Shown: piece by piece, positions 1 to 10,438 of the stretch
Layout: each line of letters begins with the position of its first letter
How positions within the stretch are numbered: position 1 is the first letter of the stretch
NCBI RefSeq assembly: GCF_002812955.1
Contig: NZ_PFXK01000001.1
Location: 1 to 64,000 of the forward strand
Direction: 5' to 3'
Source of the DNA: Vibrio sp. HA2012
GTDB taxonomy: Bacteria; Pseudomonadota; Gammaproteobacteria; Enterobacterales; Vibrionaceae
DNA length: 64,000 nucleotides
Made by a program: the position numbers and the translations under genes
The notes under the pieces: model-generated
What the model saw: the letters and a program-made list of their open reading frames with translations, nothing else
Told to the model about the DNA's origin: nothing
Database searches by the model: none

Positions 1-30
1 GTTTTCCCAACGCAAGCAATCAAGTAAAAA

Positions 31-115
<85 letters not shown>

Positions 116-166
116 AGGGTATTTGATACAACAGGTTTCGACACAATCAGAACCGGAGTATCCTTA

Positions 167-194
167 AGAATAGTTTTCCCAACACTGTTCTCAA
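167..194 (-). promoter_or_regulatory. Candidate sigma-70 promoter for tRNA-Tyr
   Basis: On the minus strand TTGAGA (189-194) is followed after 16 bp by TATTCT (167-172), about 50 bp upstream of the tRNA. An 11-bp sequence gttttcccaac at 173-183, between the two boxes, recurs exactly at 1-11. This suggests that another, similar tRNA unit may lie beyond the window edge. Confidence 0.55.
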
Positions 195-381
195 GTTCGG
201 AGCGCATAATAGCAAACTGCATTTTGCTGTAAAGCGATTTCTTATAAATTTGAATCAAATGCTGTCTTTTTGGGCAAAGATGGCAGAAAGTATTCAAATA
301 CTTAGTTTTGCCTCCGAATGCCTGTCCCTTTCCATGCATCGGAATGGTCTGATTTTCGGCCATTTCTGTTTTTTGTGACCC

Positions 382-396
382 TTTACATTTCTTTAC
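382..396 (-). promoter_or_regulatory. CpxR-like box
   Basis: TTTAC-N5-TTTAC on the plus strand reads GTAAA-N5-GTAAA on the minus strand, an exact match to the enterobacterial CpxR consensus. It lies 65 bp upstream of the RND adaptor start. VexGH-type pumps of Vibrio cholerae are known Cpx targets, so the site is well placed. Function here is inferred from motif and position. Confidence 0.5.
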
Positions 397-460
397 GTTA
401 AAGGTTATAAACTGGTTGAATACTCTCAATACCAACCATAGTTTTTAAGAAGTATCTCTT

Positions 461-1489
461 ATGAATATTAAATCATTATATGCAGTGGCTTTTTTCTTTG
501 CAGTAGCAACGACGGGAATACCCGCCACAGCTCAGGCGGCTGCTATCAGTGTGGTGACGAAGCCAGTGGCGCAGCATTCTATTTCTCAGTCTCTTTCGCT
601 GGTTGGTAAACTGGCCGCTCAGGAGTCGGTCACCATTTCTTCTGAAGTATCCGGAAAGGTAAAGGGGATCCGGGTAACAGAGAATCAGAGCGTTAAAACG
701 GGTGATGTATTGCTTGAACTTGAAGATGATAAAGTCAGGGCGGCGGTGGCAGAGGCCAAAGCCTACTTGAGAGATGAGCAGAGAAAGCTGAAAGAATACA
801 GCCGTCTGGCTCAGAAGGGGGCGATTACCAGCACAGAAGTAGATGCTCAGCAGGCCTCTGTGGACATGGCGCAGGCTCGGCTGGATGCGCAGAATGCTAA
901 TCTTGACGATCTGAATATCAGTGCGCCGTTTACCGGTACTATCGGGTTGATCGACTTTAGTCTGGGTAAAATGGTCAGCAGTGGTGAAAGCCTGATGTCA
1001 CTGGATAACCTTATGTTGATGCAGCTGGATTTGAATGTACCTGAGCGTTATCTTTCTATGCTGAGAAAAGGGATGGCGGTGACGGCCACAACCAGTGCCT
1101 GGCCAGAGGAAATTTTCCATGGTGAATTGGTCAGTATTGATTCCAGGGTGAACAGCGACACGCTTAACCTCAGGGTACGGATCCATTTCCCCAATAAAGA
1201 TGAACGTCTGAAACCGGGGATGCTGATGTCGGCGATTATCGGTTTCCAGCCTATTACTGCCCCTATTATTCCTGCTCAGGCACTGGAGTATTCTGGAACG
1301 AAGCGATTTGTTTATGTCGTAGATAAAGATCATAAAGCCAGACGGGTACAGGTTTTCCTTGGCGCTCGTGTGGGTAATGAAGTTGTGGTTGAAAAAGGCG
1401 TGAATATCGGTGACCGCATTGTCGTTCAAGGAACAGTAAATATGCGTGACGGTGTGACGGTTAAGGAAGCTATTGAGGGAACAAACTAA
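461..1489 (+). CDS. RND efflux periplasmic adaptor subunit (VexG/AcrA-like)
   Basis: Membrane-fusion protein of 342 aa linking an inner-membrane RND pump to an outer-membrane TolC-type channel. The N-terminal 26 or so residues form a signal peptide ending near TAQAAA. A barrel-sandwich/lipoyl segment (about 45-90) is followed by a short alpha-hairpin rich in Ala, Gln and Glu (about 90-145), then a beta-barrel and membrane-proximal domain. The next gene, the pump, starts inside this stop codon (TAATG), so they are co-translated. The pair resembles the Vibrio VexGH class. The substrate cannot be read from sequence. A CpxR-like box lies upstream. Confidence 0.9.
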   Translation: MNIKSLYAVAFFFAVATTGIPATAQAAAISVVTKPVAQHSISQSLSLVGKLAAQESVTISSEVSGKVKGIRVTENQSVKTGDVLLELEDDKVRAAVAEAKAYLRDEQRKLKEYSRLAQKGAITSTEVDAQQASVDMAQARLDAQNANLDDLNISAPFTGTIGLIDFSLGKMVSSGESLMSLDNLMLMQLDLNVPERYLSMLRKGMAVTATTSAWPEEIFHGELVSIDSRVNSDTLNLRVRIHFPNKDERLKPGMLMSAIIGFQPITAPIIPAQALEYSGTKRFVYVVDKDHKARRVQVFLGARVGNEVVVEKGVNIGDRIVVQGTVNMRDGVTVKEAIEGTN

Positions 1490-4400
1490 TGTGGCTGTCA
1501 GATGCGTCAGTAAAGCGGCCGATCGCTGCGATAGTACTCAGTATGCTGCTGTGTGTGTTTGGTCTGGTTTCTTTTAGTAAACTGGCGGTGCGGGAGATGC
1601 CGGATATCGAAAGTCCGGTTGTGTCTGTCTCGACCCGCTATGACGGTGCTTCTGCCAGTATTATCGAAAGTCAGATCACCAGTGTGATTGAAGATCAGCT
1701 TTCCGGTATTAGCGGTATTGATGAGATAACCTCGACGACCCGAAACGGAATGTCCCGGATTAAGGTGACGTTTGACCTAGGCTACGATTTGGACTCCGGG
1801 GTCAGTGATGTCCGGGATGCTGTGGCCAGAGCCCGCCGCAGTCTGCCGGATGAGGCGGATGAACCTATTGTGTATAAGAATAACGGTAGCGGTGAAGCCT
1901 CTTTGTATATCAATCTGAGTTCTGCTGAGATGGACAGAACCCAGTTAACGGATTACATAGAGCGGGTACTGGTTGACCGATTCAGTCTGCTCACTGGTGT
2001 CAGCTCAGTCGATATCTCCGGTGGATTATATAAGGTAATGTATGTGCGCCTGAAACCGGAACTGATGGCCGGACGGGGAGTTACAACGGCGGATATCTCT
2101 TCCGCACTTAATGCTGAAAATCTGGAAAGTCCCGGAGGAGAAGTACGCAATGATGCGATTGTGATGTCGGTGAGAACAGCCCGCTCATATCGTACCGAGC
2201 ACGATTTCCAGTATCTGGTGATCAGAAGAACCTCTGACGGTGAGCAAATCTATCTTAAAGATGTCGCGGATGTCTTTCTCGGAGCAGAGAATGAAGATTC
2301 AACTTTCAAAAGTGACGGGATAGTAAATGTTAGCATGGGGATAGTGCCGCAGTCGGATGCTAACCCGCTGGAAGTGGCACAACTGGTGCGCAATGAAGTG
2401 GAAAAAGTACAGCAATTCTTGCCGCAGGGTACCCGCCTGGCTATAGATTATGATTCTACGATCTTTATTGATCGTTCCATCAGTGAGGTCTATAGCACGC
2501 TGTTTATCACCGGTGCTCTCGTGATTCTGGTGTTGTATATCTTTATCGGTCAGGTCCGAGCGACACTGATTCCGGCAGTGACCGTTCCGGTATCACTGAT
2601 TTCAGCGTTTATTTCTGCCTATTTCTTCGGTTTTTCCATCAACCTTATCACGTTGATGGCGTTAATTTTATCCATCGGACTGGTGGTCGATGATGCCATT
2701 GTGGTGGTGGAAAATATTTTCCACCATATCGAACAGGGAGAAAAACCGTTACTGGCAGCCTATAAAGGTGCCAGAGAAGTCGGATTTGCCGTTATTGCTA
2801 CCACATTAGTGCTGGTTATGGTGTTCCTTCCGATCTCCTTTATGGATGGAATGGTCGGACTGTTGTTTACGGAATTTTCAGTCTTGCTTGCTATGGCAGT
2901 GATCTTCTCTTCTTTGATTGCATTGACTCTGACACCCGTGTTGGGCAGTTATCTGCTAAAAGAGAAAGCACGGCAGAACCGCTTTAACCGTGGTCTTGAG
3001 AGAATGTTTACCCGACTGGAGCATGCTTACCGCTCTGCTCTGGGAAAAGCGATGCGGGTAAGGTTGGTCGCTCCGTTAGTCATTTTGGCTTGTATTGCCG
3101 GCAGTTACGGTGTGATGCAACTGGTACCGAGTCAGCTCACGCCACAGGAAGACAGGGGACTGTTGTTTGCATTTGTTCGTGCTGCCGATGCTACCAGTTA
3201 TAACCGCATGGCAACGAATATGGAGCTGGTGGAAGACCGGCTGATGCCTCTGCTGGGAAAAGGTGTGCTCAAATCGTTCAGTATCCAGTCTCCGGCATTT
3301 GGTGGCAGTGCTGGTGATCAGACCGGTTTTGTGATCATGATTCTGGAGGACTGGGATGTACGAAAAGCGACCATACAACAGGCTCTGGGCGTAATCAGAA
3401 AGGCGTTGGGAGATATCCCTGATGTGCGTATTTTCCCTCGTATGCCCGGATTTCGTGGTGGCTCCAGTGAACCGGTACAATTTGTTTTAGGAGGGTCGGA
3501 TTACCCGGAACTTCAGCAATGGGCAGAGTTACTAAAACGGGAGGCGGAAGCCAGTCCAATGATGGAAGGGGCTGAAACCAACTACTCAGAGAAAACCCCG
3601 GAACTGATGGTAACGATTGATAAAGCCAGAGCATCTGAGTTAGGAATTTCAGTGGCGGATATTTCTGATACGCTGGAGATTATGTTAGGTGGTAAAAGTG
3701 TTACCACCTTTGTTGAGCGGGGCGAAGAGTACGATGTTTATCTGCGGGGAGATGAGAATAACTTTAACAATGCGGCAGATCTGAGTCAGATCTATATGCG
3801 GACCAAATCCGGAGAACTGGTAACACTGGATTCAGTCACCCGTATTGAAGAAGTGGCTTCCGCACACCGGCTTGCGCATAATAATAAACAGAAATCGATT
3901 ACCCTCTCAGCCAACCTGTCGGCAGGGTACACACTCAGTGATGCTTTGGATTATTTAGACGCTGTTGCAATAGAAAAACTTCCGGCCGATATTTCTGTCA
4001 GTTATTCCGGGGAGTCGAAAGATTTTAAGGAAAACCAGTCCAGTGTTGCGATAGTGTTTGCTCTGGCTCTGCTGGTGGCGTATCTGGTTCTGGCCGCTCA
4101 GTTTGAGAGCTTTATCAATCCGCTGGTGGTGATGTTTACTGTGCCAATGGGTGTTTTTGGCGGCTTTATGGGGTTGTATCTGATGCAGCAGGGGCTGAAT
4201 GTCTATAGCCAGATTGGCATGATCATGCTGATTGGGATGGTGACCAAGAATGGTATTCTGATTGTGGAGTTTGCCAACCAACTGCGTGATAAAGGTGTCG
4301 TATTTGAGAAAGCGATCATCGATGCTTCTGCCCGACGTCTGAGACCTATTCTGATGACCGCATTTACGACTCTTGCCGGTGCCATTCCACTGATCCTGTC

Positions 4401-4602
4401 TACAGGAGCGGGTTATGAAAGCCGGGTCGCAGTGGGAACGGTGATCTTCTTCGGAATGGCGTTTGCCACACTGGTCACCCTGTTTGTTATTCCTGCTATG
4501 TACCGGTTATTGTCAGAGAAAACATCGGCACCGGGGCATGTCGAAGCGCTGCTGAATAAAGAGCTGGCCGGAGACGTGAAGGGCAGAATAAGTCATCCAT
4601 AA
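1489..4602 (+). CDS. RND efflux transporter permease (VexH/AcrB-like, HAE1 family)
   Basis: Inner-membrane proton-driven pump of 1037 aa, the usual length. It has the HAE1 layout: TM1 at the N-terminus, a large periplasmic porter loop, TM2-6, a second porter loop and TM8-12. The TM4 proton-relay pair D401-D402 lies in [14 protein letters not shown], matching AcrB D407/D408. The start overlaps the adaptor stop by one base. No outer-membrane channel gene is nearby, so a TolC encoded elsewhere is probably used. Bile salts, detergents or siderophore export are possible roles for the VexGH class, but this is inference. Confidence 0.93.
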   Translation: MWLSDASVKRPIAAIVLSMLLCVFGLVSFSKLAVREMPDIESPVVSVSTRYDGASASIIESQITSVIEDQLSGISGIDEITSTTRNGMSRIKVTFDLGYDLDSGVSDVRDAVARARRSLPDEADEPIVYKNNGSGEASLYINLSSAEMDRTQLTDYIERVLVDRFSLLTGVSSVDISGGLYKVMYVRLKPELMAGRGVTTADISSALNAENLESPGGEVRNDAIVMSVRTARSYRTEHDFQYLVIRRTSDGEQIYLKDVADVFLGAENEDSTFKSDGIVNVSMGIVPQSDANPLEVAQLVRNEVEKVQQFLPQGTRLAIDYDSTIFIDRSISEVYSTLFITGALVILVLYIFIGQVRATLIPAVTVPVSLISAFISAYFFGFSINLITLMALILSIGLVVDDAIVVVENIFHHIEQGEKPLLAAYKGAREVGFAVIATTLVLVMVFLPISFMDGMVGLLFTEFSVLLAMAVIFSSLIALTLTPVLGSYLLKEKARQNRFNRGLERMFTRLEHAYRSALGKAMRVRLVAPLVILACIAGSYGVMQLVPSQLTPQEDRGLLFAFVRAADATSYNRMATNMELVEDRLMPLLGKGVLKSFSIQSPAFGGSAGDQTGFVIMILEDWDVRKATIQQALGVIRKALGDIPDVRIFPRMPGFRGGSSEPVQFVLGGSDYPELQQWAELLKREAEASPMMEGAETNYSEKTPELMVTIDKARASELGISVADISDTLEIMLGGKSVTTFVERGEEYDVYLRGDENNFNNAADLSQIYMRTKSGELVTLDSVTRIEEVASAHRLAHNNKQKSITLSANLSAGYTLSDALDYLDAVAIEKLPADISVSYSGESKDFKENQSSVAIVFALALLVAYLVLAAQFESFINPLVVMFTVPMGVFGGFMGLYLMQQGLNVYSQIGMIMLIGMVTKNGILIVEFANQLRDKGVVFEKAIIDASARRLRPILMTAFTTLAGAIPLILSTGAGYESRVAVGTVIFFGMAFATLVTLFVIPAMYRLLSEKTSAPGHVEALLNKELAGDVKGRISHP

Positions 4603-4610
4603 CAATGTCT

Positions 4611-4650
4611 GGGGGAAGGGGGCTGACGACAGAACTCTTCCTCTTTTTTT
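4611..4650 (+). terminator. Possible Rho-independent terminator after RND operon
   Basis: A weak hairpin GGAAG (614-618 of this kb) / CTTCC is followed by a run of seven T. The stem is short and the loop long, so this is tentative. Confidence 0.35.
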
Positions 4651-4717
4651 ATTAAAGCGAGCTATTTTTCCTCATATATGGAATGATATAAGGAAGATTT
4701 TCTCTACTGGCTTTGTT

Positions 4718-5176
4718 ATGAAACTCGATAAAACGGATAAGAAATTGCTTTCTCTGCTGCAGTATGACTGCACGCTTTCTCTGAACGATCTGGCTGAGCA
4801 GGTTAACCTGACGACAACACCGTGCTGGAAACGGTTAAAACGCCTTGAAGATGAGGGGGTGATCAGCAAACGGGTTGCTCTGCTGAACCCGGAAAAACTG
4901 GGGCTGCTGTTTACAGCATTCGTTCTGGTTAAAACCAGCGATCACTCCCATGAGTGGTATAGTCGTTTTGCCGATACTGTCTCTGACTTTCCTGAGGTGA
5001 TGGAGTTTTACCGGATGGCAGGTGAGTACGATTACATGATGAAAGTGCAGGCGGAGGATATGAAGCGGTTTGATGAGTTTTACAAGAAGTTGGTGAACAG
5101 CATTGACGGGATCTCCAATGTGACCTCCACCTTTGCGATGGAGTCACTGAAATATACTACGGCTCTACCGATCTAA
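4718..5176 (+). CDS. decR: Lrp/AsnC-family regulator, DecR/CyuR-like
   Basis: 152-aa transcription factor: N-terminal winged HTH (about 5-60, including [17 protein letters not shown]) and C-terminal RAM/AsnC ligand-binding domain (about 65-145). Length and sequence closely resemble E. coli DecR (YbaO/CyuR), which senses cysteine and activates a cysteine desulfidase; the segments [18 protein letters not shown] and SFAME-like YTT..LPI ending are characteristic from memory. It is convergent with a CyuA-like cysteine desulfidase gene 54 bp away, which strengthens the assignment. The ATG has no strong ribosome binding site, but no better start is visible. Confidence 0.85.
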   Translation: MKLDKTDKKLLSLLQYDCTLSLNDLAEQVNLTTTPCWKRLKRLEDEGVISKRVALLNPEKLGLLFTAFVLVKTSDHSHEWYSRFADTVSDFPEVMEFYRMAGEYDYMMKVQAEDMKRFDEFYKKLVNSIDGISNVTSTFAMESLKYTTALPI

Positions 5177-5230
5177 CTGTATACTGAAGCGCTAAATAGT
5201 GAGATGGCTTCGGTACAATCGGTCTGCAAG

Positions 5231-6535
5231 TTATTTACTCACCATAATCTCTAGGATTTGACGGTCGGTTTGGGTCATGGCTCCGTTCGCCAGTGCCGAC
5301 AAATTGCGGATAGAGGTATCAACATCATCAGCAACGATACCTTCACGACCAGTGACATAGACCCCATCAATGGCCATTAATGCTGCTTTTACAGCTGCTC
5401 CGGCGGAAGAAGAAACTTTCATCGCGCATGCTGCTTTGGCTCCGTCACAGATGATCCCGGCGATATCACCGATCATACTGCTGATGGCATGGCTGATTTG
5501 CTGATAACTGCCACCCAGAAGATAAGTGATCCCTGCAGCAGAGCCCATAGCCGCAGTCGTTGCTCCACATAAAGCCGAAAGCTTGTTCTGTTGTTTTTTG
5601 ATATAGATAGCCATCAGATGTGAAAGGATCAGTGCCCGGAGAGTTTGCTCCCGGTCGGCTTTCAGATAGTCAGCCGCGACAACTACCGGCATGGTCGCTG
5701 TGATCCCTTGATTGCCGGAACCTGAATTACTCATGGCCGGTTTCATGGCACCGTCCATACGTGCATCAGAGGCAGCTGATGTTCGGATCAGTACCTCAGT
5801 CAGTAGACCTCCACACAGCAATCCGCGTTCGACATTGCGTAAAAAAGTTGCCCCGACTTTCAGACCATAGCGGCCAGATAGTCCTTCACGTGAAAGAGCG
5901 TCATTCAGGTCTTTGGCCTGTTCAATAAAATCGATCTTCTCTACCGGGATATGCAGAGCAAACTGGTAAATTTCTTCTGCTGTCAGTTGTTCAAACAGAG
6001 AATCATCGGCCGTCAGGTGTGTCTCTGCCGGAGAAAAGCGGTTGACTGATGGTTGACTGATAAATGTGGTAATACCATTTTCTTCAATAGAAACGACTTG
6101 TGTATGATGATCTGCGATCGTTACCGCAATATGGTTGGTTCCGTCACTGACCACCACTTTGGCATAAAGAATATGGCTGACATCTGCAACCTGAACCGAT
6201 ACAGAACCGGAATCCAGCAAGATTCTCGCCTGAACAACATCATCTTTGGTAATATCTTTCAGTACTTCTAATCCGGCATTTGGATTACCGGCAATGGCAC
6301 CTATAGCTGCTGCAACAGGCAGTCCGACCATTTCTGTTCCTGGTACGCCTACTCCCATACCGTTTTTCATCAGGTTTGGAGAAACATAAGCAGCAATATG
6401 GGTTGGCTGGCCAGATAATTTCCCAGTCGCAATTGCGGCAGCCAGCGCCACCGAAACCGGCTCGGTACAGCCCAGAGCTGGTACGACTTCCTGTTTAATC
6501 AATTTTATTAAATTATCCCACATGTGCTTTTTCAT
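5231..6535 (-). CDS. cyuA: L-cysteine desulfidase CyuA-like (UPF0597/YhaM family)
   Basis: Member of the UPF0597/SdaAA-like iron-sulfur family that cleaves L-cysteine to pyruvate, ammonia and sulfide. The chosen start (434 aa) has AGGA nine bases upstream; an ATG 18 codons earlier lacks one. Cys23 in ALGCTEP near the N-terminus, Cys in SALCGATTAAMG and Cys in GIICDGAKAACAMK fit the cluster-binding cysteines of the family. The convergent DecR-like gene suggests cysteine-responsive control. No cysteine permease (cyuP) is adjacent, unlike in E. coli. Confidence 0.87.
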   Translation of the reverse strand: MKKHMWDNLIKLIKQEVVPALGCTEPVSVALAAAIATGKLSGQPTHIAAYVSPNLMKNGMGVGVPGTEMVGLPVAAAIGAIAGNPNAGLEVLKDITKDDVVQARILLDSGSVSVQVADVSHILYAKVVVSDGTNHIAVTIADHHTQVVSIEENGITTFISQPSVNRFSPAETHLTADDSLFEQLTAEEIYQFALHIPVEKIDFIEQAKDLNDALSREGLSGRYGLKVGATFLRNVERGLLCGGLLTEVLIRTSAASDARMDGAMKPAMSNSGSGNQGITATMPVVVAADYLKADREQTLRALILSHLMAIYIKKQQNKLSALCGATTAAMGSAAGITYLLGGSYQQISHAISSMIGDIAGIICDGAKAACAMKVSSSAGAAVKAALMAIDGVYVTGREGIVADDVDTSIRNLSALANGAMTQTDRQILEIMVSK

Positions 6536-6696
6536 CGGTATGTCCTGGTTACTGCTAATATCAGTTACGGTAAATATATGCATTATCATGGGGAAAGTTT
6601 TTGCTTTGTTTTCTTTAATAGTGTCTGTCAGGAGAAATAATTTCTCTTTATGGAGAGATATACTAATATAACGTTAATGTAATAAGAGAGATTAGA

Positions 6697-6987
6697 ATGG
6701 AAACAACACCTTATAGCCATTTCACGGTATTAGCTGATGGTGAGGTTGGGGAGCTGACCGATGGCTTTGAATGTCCGAAAGGGATGGCAATTATGTCGAT
6801 GAATATATGGGCCTTAAATGAAAAACAGTCAGTGGATGTCTGTATAGCTATTGGTAAACAGATCGGTTTTCAGGTTTCAGGGGAAGTTCAGATATATCAA
6901 ACTGAGCCATCAGAATCACCGGGAGATAATCCTTTTGGGTATGGTATTAAATTTACGCCCTATGAAGAAATAGATGAACCAGATTGA
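6697..6987 (+). CDS. Hypothetical cytoplasmic protein, 96 aa
   Basis: Not recognised. An acidic 96-residue protein without signal peptide or membrane segment, ending in an EEIDEPD tail. Ribosome binding site AGAGA lies 6-10 bases before the ATG. Codon use is AT-rich like the following genes. It is the first of a run of co-directional genes leading into the CHAT lipoprotein, separated from the next gene by only 25 bp, so it may belong to that cluster. Function unknown. Confidence 0.7.
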   Translation: METTPYSHFTVLADGEVGELTDGFECPKGMAIMSMNIWALNEKQSVDVCIAIGKQIGFQVSGEVQIYQTEPSESPGDNPFGYGIKFTPYEEIDEPD

Positions 6988-7012
6988 TACGATTTCTTAT
7001 ATTTAAACGATA

Positions 7013-7369
7013 ATGATTATGTATAAAAGAATTATTTCCGGTACCGGGTTGCTGTTAGTTCTGGCTTTTAATGTCGTTGCTGCTGATGACTCTGTAACTA
7101 CTTTAAGTGGTGGTGATGTTATTTTACCATTAACTAAAATAATCACATCTCCGAGAAGGGAGCAGATGTATGGGGTTATTGGCGTTAATAAAGACATTGG
7201 CATGCTGGTAAAATACCACTGTCTGACTAGCAAAGAAGCGAAAATAAAAGCCAATAAATTGCGATCTGATAAAAAGATTCGGGATGTCTCAATCTATAGA
7301 ATTCCCCGGGATATAATGTATGTCGACAAAGATAAAGGCCCTGTTTATGCGTGTGAGTCTAGACAGTGA
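7013..7369 (+). CDS. Small exported hypothetical protein
   Basis: 118 aa with a clear signal peptide (hydrophobic stretch ISGTGLLLVLAFNVVAA, cleavage likely after residue 24). The mature part is about 94 residues, basic, with two Cys (in YHCLTS and YACES) that could form a disulfide. A second ATG two codons in is an equally good start. No family recognised. AT-rich; lies directly upstream of the CHAT lipoprotein gene and is probably part of the same cluster. Confidence 0.7.
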   Translation: MIMYKRIISGTGLLLVLAFNVVAADDSVTTLSGGDVILPLTKIITSPRREQMYGVIGVNKDIGMLVKYHCLTSKEAKIKANKLRSDKKIRDVSIYRIPRDIMYVDKDKGPVYACESRQ

Positions 7370-7468
7370 AAATATACCAACATTTTTGAGTTCATCACTT
7401 ATACTGATAAATTGGTAATTCTGGAATAGTATCTACTCCGAATCGTAATTGTTAATAAAGGGATTTTT

Positions 7469-9814
7469 ATGCGTTATTTAATTTTACTGCTGCTATTTTT
7501 CCTTCCATTTCTCTCAGGGTGTGTTGATATGAGAGGTGTGAATGCAATGAAAAATGGTACACAGAGCGAATATATAGAAAGCGTCGGTGGGAAAGCCTCA
7601 TTTGAAACATTGAATGCAGAGGATCTGTCGTGGTTGTGCTCTATGTATGCTACCAGTGGAAAGATCAGTAGTTTTATTGACTGTACAGAAACGCTTATCC
7701 GTCGTTTCAGAAACAGCCCCGATGCCAAAATACATTTTCTTGTTGTCAACGGTCATGAATCCATGGCGTTGACTTATAACGGTTTTGGTAATAATGCATA
7801 TGTGGATAAAACGATTGATGAAGGTCTTGCTCTGCTTGAAGAAAAGAATATGCGTGAAGACTGGGTTTATGGAAGCCTGATTAGAACGGTTGAAATAGAG
7901 TTGTATGCACTTAAAGCGGTTACAGCACACAAACGTGGTGATGCGGTTGCTGAGGCTAAAGCCCTTTCTTTTGTTGAGCAGTCGATGCCATGGCTGAATG
8001 AGCAGAACAGAGGATTGCGGCAAAAAACCAGAAAAACCCTGTCTCAGTCTTACCTTGCTCTGGAGGATTATGAAAAGGCGGCTGAGTTTGCTGAAAAGCT
8101 TCCGCCGGATGAGCCTACAAATTGGGATAAATTTGAAAAAATCGCGGATGCAGTGACAACATTCGGGTTAAGTCTTGCGATAGATGCTTATGGGGAGAAA
8201 AAGCTGAAAGAAGCAGAAAAAGAAGCAGATCTGGCTTTTGATACCAGTCTCTATTTTATGGGACGAGCCGATTTGGAAGCTCGGCGGTATGAGAAAGCTC
8301 TGGAACATTTTAAGGCTCTTGAATCTTATACTTCCATTTCTAAAGATTTTAATCTGCATTGGATGTATTGGTATGACTACGCCAGAATTTATCAGGGGTT
8401 GGGTAACCATGAGCTGATGATGGAAATGCTGAAAAAGTCGGTTGATGTGATTGAATCTCAGCGCATGGATTTTAACAGCGAAATGGGAAAAATGGGTTTT
8501 GCACGAAGTAAGCAGCAGGTTTATGAGCTGATGGTTAAAACTCTTCTTGAAGCCGGTAATACCGATGAGGCATTTTCTTATGTGGAGAGAGCCAAAGCAA
8601 GGGCTCTGGTTGACCTGCTGGCAGGGAGAGAAGACATCAACTTTAGTGACTCTCCTGAAGCACGTCAGTATCTGGCGCAGTTACAACAAGTCGAATCTCG
8701 GGTTCCGATGAGTATCAAGCCGAATCCGGAAGAAAATATACGAAGCTTGTCCCGTGTACCAAAGGAGCGGTTAGAGACCAATTATCCTGAACTGGCTTCA
8801 TTGATCAGTGTTGATACCTTGTCTCGTGCTCAGGCTGGAGAGCTACTGGAAAAAGATGAAGTCTTGGTTGAGTACTATATTGCAGGCGATGATCTGTTTG
8901 CTTTTGTGCTTGAAAACCAACAGCTGAAAGTGTATCCGCTGGATGGTAAAAATTTAGCCGGAAACATTCGTGATTACCGTAAGAAACTAACTGCGTTGGA
9001 TAATGGCTGGAAAAAACCGTCAATGGCTCTTTACCGGCAATTGATCCGTCCTTTTGGCCGGCGACTTTATAATAAAAACCTGGTTATTGTGCCCCACGGA
9101 GCCATGCACTATCTTCCGTTTGCTTCACTGTTTGATGGGAAGAAATTTATGGCCGATAAAGCACGTATCCGCTTAGTGCCAAGTGCTTCGGTTATGCGCT
9201 ATATCGGCAAACATACTCAAACATCAGCTCAGATGATGATTCTGGGTAACCCTGATTTGCATAACCCGGCCACGGATCTTCCCGGAGCTGAAAAGGAAGC
9301 TCAGGCGATTGCAAAACTCTGGTCTGGATCCGATATTCGGTTAAGAAATCAGGCCACTGAAACGGCGTTAAAAAATGGTACCAAAAATTATGGGATGTTC
9401 CATTTTGCCAGTCATGGGGTTTTTGACCCGGTTAATCCACTGGATTCGAGCTTGCTTTTGGCTGCTGATCAACAAAATGATGGAAAACTGACTGTTGCTG
9501 AAATCTACGGAATAAGACTTAACGCAAATCTTGTGACTCTGTCGGCTTGTGAAACCGGGCTTGGTGATGTTGTCAGCGGTGATGATGTTGTTGGTTTGAA
9601 CCGGGGATTTCTCTATGCAGGGGCGGATACCATTCTTTCCAGTCTCTGGTCAGTCGAAGATGAGCCAACAGCTTATTTTATGCAGTCCTTCTATGGGTAT
9701 CTTAAAAAGCATAATAAGGTTGATGCATTACAACTGGCGCAGTTGAAAACCCGTAAAAAATATCCTCACCCATCAAGGTGGGCTGCTTTTCAGCTGACCG
9801 GAGCATCGCAGTAA
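7469..9814 (+). CDS. TPR-CHAT caspase-like lipoprotein
   Basis: 781-aa protein with a lipobox (FLSGC, lipidated Cys18), so it is anchored in the envelope rather than cytoplasmic. Residues about 30-390 are helical repeats of TPR type (for example ALEHFKALESY and AFSYVERAKARALVDLL). The C-terminal third (about 470-780) is a CHAT domain, a caspase-superfamily fold (CHAT = caspase HetF associated with TPRs). The catalytic dyad appears intact: His649 in HFASHG and Cys694 in TLSACETG, followed by FLYAGADTILSSLWSV. Ribosome binding site AAGGG. Small exported proteins flank it on both sides. An extracytoplasmic protease or scaffold is inferred; the substrate is unknown. Most characterised CHAT proteins act in the cytoplasm, so the lipoprotein signal is notable. 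Confidence 0.9.
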   Translation: MRYLILLLLFFLPFLSGCVDMRGVNAMKNGTQSEYIESVGGKASFETLNAEDLSWLCSMYATSGKISSFIDCTETLIRRFRNSPDAKIHFLVVNGHESMALTYNGFGNNAYVDKTIDEGLALLEEKNMREDWVYGSLIRTVEIELYALKAVTAHKRGDAVAEAKALSFVEQSMPWLNEQNRGLRQKTRKTLSQSYLALEDYEKAAEFAEKLPPDEPTNWDKFEKIADAVTTFGLSLAIDAYGEKKLKEAEKEADLAFDTSLYFMGRADLEARRYEKALEHFKALESYTSISKDFNLHWMYWYDYARIYQGLGNHELMMEMLKKSVDVIESQRMDFNSEMGKMGFARSKQQVYELMVKTLLEAGNTDEAFSYVERAKARALVDLLAGREDINFSDSPEARQYLAQLQQVESRVPMSIKPNPEENIRSLSRVPKERLETNYPELASLISVDTLSRAQAGELLEKDEVLVEYYIAGDDLFAFVLENQQLKVYPLDGKNLAGNIRDYRKKLTALDNGWKKPSMALYRQLIRPFGRRLYNKNLVIVPHGAMHYLPFASLFDGKKFMADKARIRLVPSASVMRYIGKHTQTSAQMMILGNPDLHNPATDLPGAEKEAQAIAKLWSGSDIRLRNQATETALKNGTKNYGMFHFASHGVFDPVNPLDSSLLLAADQQNDGKLTVAEIYGIRLNANLVTLSACETGLGDVVSGDDVVGLNRGFLYAGADTILSSLWSVEDEPTAYFMQSFYGYLKKHNKVDALQLAQLKTRKKYPHPSRWAAFQLTGASQ

Positions 9815-9844
9815 TCGGATGAATCTGTATCGGACATATAATGA

Positions 9845-10384
9845 ATGACTAAAATATATTTGCTTTGTTTTATGTTGCTTATGGATCTCCCGGTTTGGGC
9901 TGATGACTTAAGTTTCCAGCCTGAGTTTGTGCATCCTCGTTCAGATCAGCAAGATATTATCGCCAATACTCTTGGCGATGATTTTTTGAATGCCGTCGGA
10001 GTTTTTCCGGCAGAGCTTTTGGTGTCGGAAGTTGATCTGAATAGGGATAGAAAGATGGATTTGATTGCGGTGCAAAAGGCTTTTTGCAGCAACCATGCTT
10101 GTACATTTCATTTTCTGATGAATAAAACTTCCGGCTACTGGATACGTCTGGCAACTATTGAGAGCTGGGCGATCCCGTTTGTTGTACCGAACCTTGAGCA
10201 AGATATGCCGGATATTATCCGGTTTGACCATTTGACGGATGATTGCTGTTCCTGCTCGGAGCCACAACCGATTCGGCTGATATGGCAATCGGCCAGCGGG
10301 ACTGAATCATCCGGAAAATACGCTGAGACAGGTGCTTTGTCAGAAGAGGATATGCTGGTATTTAAACCGGACTGGCAGTGGTAA
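9845..10384 (+). CDS. Exported hypothetical protein with FG-GAP-like Asp motif
   Basis: 179 aa with an N-terminal signal peptide (cleavage after LPVWA, about residue 19). The segment EVDLNRDRKMDLIAV resembles the calcium-binding D-x-N-x-D-x3-D loop of VCBS/FG-GAP repeats. Six Cys occur, including the cluster DDCCSCSE, suggesting disulfides or metal binding in the periplasm. It starts 30 bp after the CHAT lipoprotein gene and is probably co-transcribed with it. No family confidently recognised. Confidence 0.72.
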   Translation: MTKIYLLCFMLLMDLPVWADDLSFQPEFVHPRSDQQDIIANTLGDDFLNAVGVFPAELLVSEVDLNRDRKMDLIAVQKAFCSNHACTFHFLMNKTSGYWIRLATIESWAIPFVVPNLEQDMPDIIRFDHLTDDCCSCSEPQPIRLIWQSASGTESSGKYAETGALSEEDMLVFKPDWQW

Positions 10385-10438
10385 AATTGTATAGGAATAT
10401 TTAGTTATCAAGCTGGAGCAAAGAAAACAGGAGGCGCA

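Larger units (their letters stand above)
116..460. other. Intergenic region, tRNA-Tyr / RND pump
   Basis: No coding sequence is visible. The stretch holds the tRNA promoter (167-194) on the minus strand and the control region of the efflux operon, including a CpxR-like box at 382-396. The remainder is AT-rich and unassigned. Confidence 0.6.
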
